64,000 bases of DNA, from assembly GCA_020636575.1 (NCBI GenBank), contig JACJXP010000001.1:620001-684000 (forward strand), given 5' to 3'. The notes beneath the pieces were generated by a model that was given only the letters and a program-made list of their open reading frames with translations, ran no database searches and was not told where the DNA came from. Positions 10,033 to 17,271 of the stretch are shown one piece after another. Each line of letters opens with the position of its first letter. The stretch's first letter is position 1. Source of the stretch: Chitinophagales bacterium (GTDB lineage: Bacteria > Bacteroidota > Bacteroidia > Chitinophagales > Chitinophagaceae). The position numbers and the translations under genes were made by a program.

Positions 10033-10060
10033 TAAAGTTTTCCTTATTTTGAAAACTTTA
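10033..10060. promoter_or_regulatory. Perfect dyad between divergent barrel genes (possible operator)
   Basis: TAAAGTTTTC (10033-10042) and GAAAACTTTA (10051-10060) form perfect 10-bp inverted arms separated by 8 nt, in the 276-nt intergenic region between the two divergent paralogous outer-membrane protein genes. There is no T-run on either side, so a terminator is unlikely. The size and spacing fit a dimeric repressor site. The rest of this intergenic region is AT-rich and shows no convincing small ORF. Confidence 0.45.
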
Positions 10061-10166
10061 TGTCCGGAAGATGCGTTATCAGATTACCTTATCCGGTTTT
10101 TCGGTCAATGATCTAGTTTAGTACAAACACACTGCTTCCGAGGATTAAAAGTTTTGCAGGCTGGTG

Positions 10167-13100
10167 ATGAAAAAACACATTTTCTTTTTTAGTTCATTCA
10201 TACTTTTTTGTTTGAACCTGTTGGGCCAAAATGACACAATTGCATGGAGGTTGGTGTTAATTGGCGATGCCGGACAACTCACTGACGGCAGGCATCCCGT
10301 TGTGGATGCGGTGAAAAAATATATCCCATTAGAAAAAAACACCTCTGTTTTCTTCCTCGGAGACAATCTTTACAAAAGTGGTTTGCCCGACAGGCAATTC
10401 CCAAGTTTATACGATAAAGCAAGAGCTATTCTTGATACACAGGTATCTGTTGCCGACGGAACCCCGGCAAAAGTTTATATGATACCCGGAAACCATGATT
10501 GGGAAAATGGGGGAAGGGGTGGTTACGATGCTATTGTTCGTCAACAACTCTATGTTGACTTTATGGGAAAGGGAGACACTGTATCCTATTATCCTAAGGA
10601 TGGATGCCCCGGGCCGGATGTTGTAAATATGGGAAAAGACGTAGTGGTTATCATGTTTGATAGCCAGTGGTGGCTGCACCCCTATGATAAACCCGAGATC
10701 GAGTCTGACTGTAAGTGCAAAACGAAAGATGAATTAGTGAGCCGGATCCGTGATATTGCCCTGAACAATCCCAATAAACTGATCGTTCTTGCCTGTCATC
10801 ATCCTTTTAAAAGCAATGGGGTTCATGGTGGATTTTTTACACTAAAGCAACATATATTTCCATTTACAGATATAAAGAAAAGCCTTTATATCCCATTACC
10901 AATACTGGGTTCTATATATCCTATTTCAAGGAGTGTGTTTGGCTCTCCACAGGATCTGAAGCATCCGAACTATGCTAATATGATCAATGAAATTTCTGAT
11001 GCAATAAAACCAGTTACACAAAATCTTGTTTTTGTATCAGGTCATGATCATAACCTGCAATATATTATTGATAGTGGTTACCATTATATAGTTAGCGGAG
11101 GCGGGTGTAAGCAAAATCGTACTTCCAAGAATAAGAATTCATTGTTTAATTCTACGGATAATGGTTTTGCAGTACTGGAAGTATCCAAAAACAGAAATGT
11201 TACTATTTCCTTTTACACAGTAACAGATTCTGTTAGAAAAGAATATTTCGGTCCTTTATTAAGTATAAATGCCGCTATTCCGGAAACAGAAACAAGGACC
11301 GTTGAAGATCCTTATGCAAAGTACAGGGACTCTATAGCCATTGCTGCAGATGAAAAACTTAAACCAGCAAAAGGTTTTAAAAAAATCTTTATGGGGCAAA
11401 ATTACAGACCTGAGTGGTCAACCCCGGTAAAAATGAAAGTCTTTAAGATCAGCCAGGAAAAGGGCGGTTTTACCAATTTTACATTGGGTGGGGGAACGGA
11501 AACAGTGGCATTGCATATGATGGATAAAAACCGAAAAGAATGGACACTTCGTAGTGTATCAAAAAATCCATCCGGGCTTTCTGTCTTATCTCCAAAAGAA
11601 GGTGCTTTTTTGAAAGAACTGAAAAAGGAAGTTACTTCTGCTTCTTTCCCGTATTCAGGATTGGTATTCCAGGAGTTGGCCCGCCCATTAAAATTAGCAG
11701 TACCAACGCCGGAGTTATTCTTTGTGCCTGACGATCCGGGCTTTGGTATTTACCGTAAACTTTTTGCAAACCGGGTTTGCTTGTTGGAAGAAAAAGATCC
11801 TTCCTTTGATAGTACAGAAACTAAAACCACAGCAAAGATCTTTGCAAAGATGCTGGATGAAAATGACCACCTGCCGGATCAACAAATGGTATTAAGTGCC
11901 CGGCTATTGGATATCATTACAGGTGATTATGACAGGCATTTTGACCAATGGAAATGGGGAACTGTCGATTCTACCCGGGGCAAAGCTGTAAAGGGAAAAC
12001 TTTACTACCCTATTCCCCGTGACCGGGATAAAGCTTTTTTTCATTCTGATGGATTTGTTTTTAACCTGGTAAGCAGCAAACTTCCTTTTCTAAAAGGTTT
12101 TAGAAATGATATTCCCCGGATCAAATGGCTGGGTTATATGGCAAAAGATTTTGACCGTATTTTCTTAACGGCTCTTGATGAAAAAGACTGGAAAAATGCA
12201 ATCACCGATATACAATCAAAACTAACTGACTCTGTAATCAATAGTTCAGTAAAAAAACTTCCTCCTGAAATATACCCCATCAGTGGAAAAAGAATTGCAG
12301 GCAAAATGATAAGCCGCCGTAACCTCCTCACAGAAGAAGGGATGAAATACTACAGGTTCCTGTCCAAGAAAGTGAATGTAATAGGCAGTAATCAAAAAGA
12401 GTATTTCAAAGTAACCAGTGAAGCCGGGGGACTTCGGGTGAAAGTATATGCCCGTGAAAAAAATAATGATACCAGTTTTGTGCAGTATGATCGCATATTT
12501 GATCCGTCAGTTACCCGAGAAATAAGGCTTTATGGTCTGAATGATGATGACTTTTTCGAGATCGATGAAAATGCTTCCTCCAGGATTAAAATTCGCATAA
12601 TCGGCGGACGGGGTAATGATACTTTTGACATCCGCGGTAAAGTAGAAACCCTCCTTTATGATCTGAAAGATGACTTCAATTACGTTAAAAGCAAGAGTAG
12701 AACAAAAAACCGGCTCTCTGATGACCCGCCCCTGAATGAAAGAGCTCTGCTTGATTTCAATTACAATACTTTTAAATTCCCGAGACTTATCATAGGTCAT
12801 AACACAGATGATGGGTGGTTGATCGGTGCCGGATTTGCAGCCAAAACTTATGGTTTCCGGAATTATCCATATGCTACCAATCAAAGATTTTCCACCTTAT
12901 ATGCAGCTGACAGAGGCGCTTTTAAGTTTACCTATAACGGAGAATTCAATCACATCACCAGGAAAATAGACCTCCTTGTTAATACGGCTTATGCTGACCC
13001 TGAACTTAAAAACTTTTTTGGGTTGGGTAATAAAACAGTCTTTGATCAAAAAAATAAAAACAACCGTTTTTACCAGGTCAAATACCGCTATATTGAATTT

Positions 13101-13835
13101 GAAACCTTATTGAGGAAACGATTCTTTGATAATCTGCAAATTAGTTTTGGTCCCTGGTTCCAACACTATAGTGCCAACTATAATGATAACAGAAACAATA
13201 TTCTTTCCCGTCCCGATCTGATCGGGCTGGATTCTGCCAATATCTTCAGCAGCAAATCATATTTGGGTGGTAAGCTGAGTTTAGTTCTCGATAACCGAAA
13301 TAATGAGTTGTTCCCTACAAGAGGTATTCACTGGAGTAATCATTTTGTAACTGCTACCGGTTTAAACAGTAATAGTAAAAATATTACTTATTACACTTCA
13401 GACATGGCCGTATACGCCAGCCTGCGGGATCCCGCAAAATTGATCACTGTACTCCGGTTTGGTGCCGGCAAGGTACTCAGCAAGCAATACGAATATTTCC
13501 AGGCTGTGAATTTTGGCGCTAATACTGACCTCGCTGGTTTCAGAAAAAACAGGTTTGCCGGTAGCTCTATGATGTATGCAGGTATTGAAATGAAACTAAA
13601 ACTCTTCTCCATCAATTCATTTATACTCCCGGGTGATTTCGGCATAACAGGATTTTTGAATTCCGGTCGTGTAAGAATATCCGGCGAGAGCTCACGGAAA
13701 TGGCATAAAGCATTTGGTGGAGGTTTTTATTTTATTCCATTCAATCTTTTTGTTGTTTCAGCCACCGCTGGTTTCTCAGAAGAAGAAAGGATGTTTAATT
13801 TTACAATAGGTACCCGGATCAACCTGACCTATTAG
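10167..13835 (+). CDS. Metallophosphatase fused to kinase-like region and Omp85-type barrel
   Basis: 1222 residues from the ATG at 10167 (a GTG lies one codon earlier), with a signal peptide ending near LLGQ. Residues 25-370 are a calcineurin-like metallophosphoesterase: LIGDAG, FLGDNL, PGNHDW, ACHHPF and SGHDHN supply the metal ligands. The next part repeats the plan of the divergent paralog: MGQNYRPEW, WTLRSVSK with K466, LLDIITGDYDRHFDQW (D587, D589, H591) and PIPRDRDKAFF (D619, D621), resembling a diverged kinase fold. An outer-membrane barrel fills the C-terminal 450 residues. The Omp85 RGF-type motif is here DLAGFRKNRFAG, with Ala at 1123 in place of the conserved Arg. The phosphatase and kinase-like parts would lie in the periplasm or at the surface (inference). 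Confidence 0.82.
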   Translation: MKKHIFFFSSFILFCLNLLGQNDTIAWRLVLIGDAGQLTDGRHPVVDAVKKYIPLEKNTSVFFLGDNLYKSGLPDRQFPSLYDKARAILDTQVSVADGTPAKVYMIPGNHDWENGGRGGYDAIVRQQLYVDFMGKGDTVSYYPKDGCPGPDVVNMGKDVVVIMFDSQWWLHPYDKPEIESDCKCKTKDELVSRIRDIALNNPNKLIVLACHHPFKSNGVHGGFFTLKQHIFPFTDIKKSLYIPLPILGSIYPISRSVFGSPQDLKHPNYANMINEISDAIKPVTQNLVFVSGHDHNLQYIIDSGYHYIVSGGGCKQNRTSKNKNSLFNSTDNGFAVLEVSKNRNVTISFYTVTDSVRKEYFGPLLSINAAIPETETRTVEDPYAKYRDSIAIAADEKLKPAKGFKKIFMGQNYRPEWSTPVKMKVFKISQEKGGFTNFTLGGGTETVALHMMDKNRKEWTLRSVSKNPSGLSVLSPKEGAFLKELKKEVTSASFPYSGLVFQELARPLKLAVPTPELFFVPDDPGFGIYRKLFANRVCLLEEKDPSFDSTETKTTAKIFAKMLDENDHLPDQQMVLSARLLDIITGDYDRHFDQWKWGTVDSTRGKAVKGKLYYPIPRDRDKAFFHSDGFVFNLVSSKLPFLKGFRNDIPRIKWLGYMAKDFDRIFLTALDEKDWKNAITDIQSKLTDSVINSSVKKLPPEIYPISGKRIAGKMISRRNLLTEEGMKYYRFLSKKVNVIGSNQKEYFKVTSEAGGLRVKVYAREKNNDTSFVQYDRIFDPSVTREIRLYGLNDDDFFEIDENASSRIKIRIIGGRGNDTFDIRGKVETLLYDLKDDFNYVKSKSRTKNRLSDDPPLNERALLDFNYNTFKFPRLIIGHNTDDGWLIGAGFAAKTYGFRNYPYATNQRFSTLYAADRGAFKFTYNGEFNHITRKIDLLVNTAYADPELKNFFGLGNKTVFDQKNKNNRFYQVKYRYIEFETLLRKRFFDNLQISFGPWFQHYSANYNDNRNNILSRPDLIGLDSANIFSSKSYLGGKLSLVLDNRNNELFPTRGIHWSNHFVTATGLNSNSKNITYYTSDMAVYASLRDPAKLITVLRFGAGKVLSKQYEYFQAVNFGANTDLAGFRKNRFAGSSMMYAGIEMKLKLFSINSFILPGDFGITGFLNSGRVRISGESSRKWHKAFGGGFYFIPFNLFVVSATAGFSEEERMFNFTIGTRINLTY

Positions 13836-13872
13836 AAGCTTGCAAGAAAATGAAGCATTTAAAATTCATTAA

Positions 13873-14535
13873 ATGTCCTCTTCAAGAAATAATACTTCTC
13901 TGCCAAAAGCATCGCTTTTTATAATACTCTTATCATCATGCATTTTTTTATTTCTTGTTTGGCTCGTTTTAAACGGCAAAACAAATTCACTGGATGAATC
14001 AGCTTTTGCTTTTTCCAAAAAGATCACAACGGATACAAATACAAGATGGATATTGGCCATCACTTTTTTAGGCAAACATAGTTTTTTGATCCCGGCCAAT
14101 ATTTCACTGCTCATTTTTCTTGCTATTCAAAAAAACAGATCTCTTTTTCTAAGGTTATTGCTTATTTCATTAAGCAGTGTTGCAGTAATGTCACTGATCA
14201 AACGACTGGTACATCGTATAAGGCCTGAAAACGGCATGATAGAAGGAGTAACCAACTTTAGTTTCCCAAGCGGACATGCATTTATGAGTGTGGCGCTCTA
14301 TGGATTTTTGATCTGGTGGTCAGCTTCTGAAATTAAAGGTCAAAGGCTACGTATCTTTTTGATCATATTTCTTGTCCTGCTGATCTTAATAGTAGGATGC
14401 ACACGGATCTATTTAAGAATGCACTATGCTTCTGATGTTTTGGCGGGTTTTGCAGGCGGAACGGCCTGGCTACTGAGTTGCCTTTATATTATACAAAAAC
14501 TTGAAAACAGGCCTGTAAATAAAATGCCCGGTTAA
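13873..14535 (+). CDS. PAP2-superfamily membrane phosphatase
   Basis: 220 residues with several hydrophobic helices. All three signature motifs of the PAP2 / type 2 phosphatidic acid phosphatase superfamily are present: K110-x6-R117-P118 (KRLVHRIRP), PSGH at 132-135, and R178-x5-H184-x3-D188 in CTRIYLRMHYASD. Such enzymes remove phosphate from lipid phosphates or undecaprenyl pyrophosphate on the outer face of the inner membrane; the true substrate cannot be told from sequence. The start codon is 37 nt after the preceding gene, so cotranscription is possible. Its last 4 nt overlap the 3' end of the convergent lipoprotein gene. Confidence 0.9.
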   Translation: MSSSRNNTSLPKASLFIILLSSCIFLFLVWLVLNGKTNSLDESAFAFSKKITTDTNTRWILAITFLGKHSFLIPANISLLIFLAIQKNRSLFLRLLLISLSSVAVMSLIKRLVHRIRPENGMIEGVTNFSFPSGHAFMSVALYGFLIWWSASEIKGQRLRIFLIIFLVLLILIVGCTRIYLRMHYASDVLAGFAGGTAWLLSCLYIIQKLENRPVNKMPG

Positions 14536-15413
14536 TGATTTACCGTACTTGTATCCTTAACTACTGTGCCTGTGTATTCAAACCGAAGAATAGTACCTTT
14601 TGATGTTACTCCTTCATTAGAGATATACATGTCTCCATTGTTCTTAAATGTGATCCCTTCCGGCTGTTTGAATAGTTTTTTACCCAATTCATATACAGCT
14701 TCCGGATTTCCATTTTGATCTGCTATCAGCAGTTGATTGCTTGCTGATGAAATAATAAAAAGCTTTTTTGTTATCGGGTGGATCGCTGCCGCCGAAGGTT
14801 GAAACTTGGAGGTCTTAAAAGGTGAAAGTTCTTTTACCTTTTCTGCATCAATAACGTAGATGGGTTCCGCATCAAACACACCGGTTCCCGGGTAGTAGGC
14901 AAAGGCACTTACAGTTTTCTTATTATCTGACTGGCAGTTTTTACAAACAACGATCAATGCATTGCGGCTTGTATCAGGATACATGGTCTCAAAATCATTT
15001 TTACCCGAAATGGGTATTGACCCTTCTTCAACACCCCTTACACTCCCATTTGCATCAAAAACAACACGGGTAATTAACCCGTCACTACGTAGGATAAACG
15101 GCACATGATCGAACAAAGCTACATCCTCGTAATCTCCCTTTCCTCCGAATTTATACTCCCTCTTGATGTCTTTTGACTCACGGTCAAGAATAAACAGTAT
15201 TCCTGATTCATCATTATGTGCCAGGAATTCATCATCCTCTGTATCCCATGCCAGCCCGGATATCTCTTTTAGCTTAAGATCTAGTTTGTTTGTAACTACC
15301 TTGGAGAAATCATAGCCCGGGGGAGATTGTATCACTCTTGTCCCCGGATGTGTGCATGCAGAAAAAAGGATGGCTGCAACAAGGATTTTGGGGAAACGAA
15401 AGAAATAATGCAT
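14532..15413 (-). CDS. SdiA-regulated-type beta-propeller lipoprotein
   Basis: 293 residues. A lipoprotein signal with lipobox LFSAC places the acylated Cys at about residue 20. The body shows the SdiA-regulated family pattern: LKEISGLAWDTEDDEFLAHNDE followed by GKGDYEDVALF, and FKQPEGITFKNNGDMYISNE near the end, as in small beta-propellers. Members are envelope proteins of unknown function; the name comes from an enterobacterial gene and does not imply SdiA control here. The gene is divergent from the HD/PycTM gene with only 44 nt between start codons, so the two share a promoter region, and it converges on the PAP2 gene. Confidence 0.78.
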   Translation of the reverse strand: MHYFFRFPKILVAAILFSACTHPGTRVIQSPPGYDFSKVVTNKLDLKLKEISGLAWDTEDDEFLAHNDESGILFILDRESKDIKREYKFGGKGDYEDVALFDHVPFILRSDGLITRVVFDANGSVRGVEEGSIPISGKNDFETMYPDTSRNALIVVCKNCQSDNKKTVSAFAYYPGTGVFDAEPIYVIDAEKVKELSPFKTSKFQPSAAAIHPITKKLFIISSASNQLLIADQNGNPEAVYELGKKLFKQPEGITFKNNGDMYISNEGVTSKGTILRFEYTGTVVKDTSTVNH

Positions 15414-15457
15414 TCGTCTTAATTTTTTTTAAATTTATCAAAAGTTACCTTTATAGG

Positions 15458-16708
15458 ATGGGAGAAAACAACCAGCAGCTCCTCAAGGAGGCGAAAAATG
15501 CGGTTTCTGAGTTGTTTAACAACAAAGTTAGCGAAAGTGTGAAGTTTCACACCCTGAAACATACAGAAGAAGTGGTTGCTGCTTCACAAAAAATGGCTGA
15601 TTTTTACCAGATACCCCCTGAAGACTACCTGGCATTATCCACCGCAGCATGGTTTCATGATACAGGATTCAGCGGCGGACAGGCAAAAGATCATGAATCG
15701 GTGAGCATACAGATCGCTACAGATTTTTTACAGAAGCAAGGTGCGACACAGGACTTTATTGAGAAAGTGATCGGTTGCATCAATGCGACCCGGATGCCGC
15801 AGAATCCCAGATCGATCATTGAAATGATCATTTGTGATGCAGATCTTTCTCACCTGGGTTCTGAGAATTTCAAAGAAAAGAGCCGTTTGCTTCGTGATGA
15901 GTTAAGGGAATTTGGCGAAGAAGAAATTTCAAAGAATGAATGGCGATATAATAATATCGCTTTTTTAGAGGCGCATAAATATTTTACATCTTACGGCCAG
16001 AAGAACCTGCAACCAATAAAAGAAAAATACCTGGCCAAACTAAAAGAAAAAACAACTGCTATGGCAAAAGCTGATAAAAAAAATAAAGAAAAAGCTTTAT
16101 CACAAGCTGATAGCATACCTGAAGAACCCAAAAAGGCAAAAGATTCTAAAAAGAATCAAACGGAAAGAGGGATATCCACCGTTTTCAGGATCATGGCACA
16201 GAACCAAAACAACCTGAGCCAGATGGCCGACTCCAAAGCCAACATCATGGTTTCAGTCAATTCCATCATCCTGACCATTGTGATCTCTACGCTGTTTACC
16301 AAACTGGACAGTAACAGTAATTTACAGATACCGGTAATAATGTTAGTTGTAGTGTGTGTAACAGCTATTGTTTTTTCCATACTTGCTACAAGGCCCAATG
16401 TAACACACGGCACTTTTACTGAAGATGACATACATAACAAAAGAACCAACCTGCTTTTCTTTGGCAACTTTTATAAAATGGGACTGCAGGATTATAGCTG
16501 GGCCATGCAGGAAATGCTGGACGACAGGGATTATTTATACAACAGCATTGTAAAGGACAATTATTTTCTTGGAGTAGTATTAGCCAAAAAATACCGCTAC
16601 CTGCGTATAGCTTATAACATTTTTATGTATGGGCTTATTCTTACTATGATTGCTTTTGCGATTGCTTTCGCCATACCCGAAGCAGGAGAAGTGTATAGGG
16701 CGGGATAG
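15458..16708 (+). CDS. HD-domain phosphohydrolase fused to Pycsar-effector-like (DUF5706) membrane domain
   Basis: 416 residues from the ATG at 15458; the frame is open to 15338 but the extension lies inside the divergent gene and is unlikely. Residues 25-135 are an HD domain with H31/H35, H67-D68 (WFHDTG), H79 and CDAD at 126-129, the expected metal ligands of a nucleotide or phosphoester hydrolase. A Lys-rich linker (about 195-240) follows. The C-terminal domain begins VFRIMAQNQNNLSQMADSKANIM, has two closely spaced hydrophobic helices and a third near the end, and matches the Pycsar effector transmembrane domain (PycTM, DUF5706). No cyclase is adjacent. The fusion suggests a membrane protein controlled by, or degrading, a nucleotide signal (inference). 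Confidence 0.82.
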   Translation: MGENNQQLLKEAKNAVSELFNNKVSESVKFHTLKHTEEVVAASQKMADFYQIPPEDYLALSTAAWFHDTGFSGGQAKDHESVSIQIATDFLQKQGATQDFIEKVIGCINATRMPQNPRSIIEMIICDADLSHLGSENFKEKSRLLRDELREFGEEEISKNEWRYNNIAFLEAHKYFTSYGQKNLQPIKEKYLAKLKEKTTAMAKADKKNKEKALSQADSIPEEPKKAKDSKKNQTERGISTVFRIMAQNQNNLSQMADSKANIMVSVNSIILTIVISTLFTKLDSNSNLQIPVIMLVVVCVTAIVFSILATRPNVTHGTFTEDDIHNKRTNLLFFGNFYKMGLQDYSWAMQEMLDDRDYLYNSIVKDNYFLGVVLAKKYRYLRIAYNIFMYGLILTMIAFAIAFAIPEAGEVYRAG

Positions 16709-16724
16709 TTAATTCTTAATGTTT

Positions 16725-17168
16725 TTATCCCTTCTCCGGCAAATAAGCTATCAGTTCTATTTCCAGGCTGGCATCCGGCATATACAATCTTGATATCTGC
16801 ACCCAGGTAGCTGACGGAAAATCTCCTTTGTAAAAAACCTTCCGGGAATCATTATATTTTTTCATGGCTTCTATATCAGTAGTGTACAAATTCTCTTTTA
16901 CCACATTTTGGAAAGTAGCGCCGTATTGTTGTAATGTTCTCTCCAAAGCCTTGTATACATTGGTTATACCCTGTGGCGAAACATCACGGGAAACTGTACC
17001 TGATATATATAATACATTACCTACTTTAACCGCCTGTGCATAGCCTGCAGTGGTATCCTGCTGCGCTCCCCAATGCCATTTTTCTTTCTTTATGGTATTA
17101 TCCTGTGCTTGTACTGTAAGTAAAAATGCAGATTGAAAAATGATCAGGAGTAAAATAATTTTTTTCAT
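16725..17168 (-). CDS. Exported Rid (YjgF/YER057c/UK114) family protein
   Basis: 147 residues with a clear signal peptide (KKIILLLIIFQSAFLLTVQAQ), so it acts outside the cytoplasm, unlike RidA itself. The mature part has the Rid fold pattern: AVKVGNVLYISGTVS, LERTLQQYGATFQNVVKENLYTTDI and a final SLEIELIAYL. Where archetypal RidA has the substrate-binding Arg in a PARS segment, this protein reads FPSATWVQISRL, so that Arg is absent and enamine/imine deaminase activity should not be assumed. It lies 103 nt downstream of korA on the same strand but past that gene's terminator, so it is probably transcribed separately. Confidence 0.82.
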   Translation of the reverse strand: MKKIILLLIIFQSAFLLTVQAQDNTIKKEKWHWGAQQDTTAGYAQAVKVGNVLYISGTVSRDVSPQGITNVYKALERTLQQYGATFQNVVKENLYTTDIEAMKKYNDSRKVFYKGDFPSATWVQISRLYMPDASLEIELIAYLPEKG

Positions 17169-17222
17169 GACAATTACTTTTAATTATCATGAAAATAAAC
17201 AAGCCACCAGTTAATTAACGTT

Positions 17223-17250
17223 AAAAATCCACCGGTGGTGGTGGATTTTT
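17223..17250 (-). terminator. Strong terminator downstream of korA
   Basis: AAAAATCCACC (17223-17233) and GGTGGATTTTT (17240-17250) form a perfect 11-bp stem with a 6-nt loop. The T-rich arm ends the stem on both strands, so it can work in either direction. It sits between korA (stop at 17272) and the Rid gene on the minus strand. Confidence 0.8.
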
Positions 17251-17271
17251 ATGAAAGAGAGTAAGGATCAA

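Noticed and set aside
15338..15457. Longer start of the HD/PycTM gene at 15338
   Set aside because: The extension lies within the start of the divergent lipoprotein gene and has poor composition; the ATG at 15458 gives the family N-terminus.
15458..16708. Complete Pycsar defence operon
   Set aside because: No pyrimidine cyclase gene is next to it or elsewhere in the window, so only an effector-like domain can be claimed.
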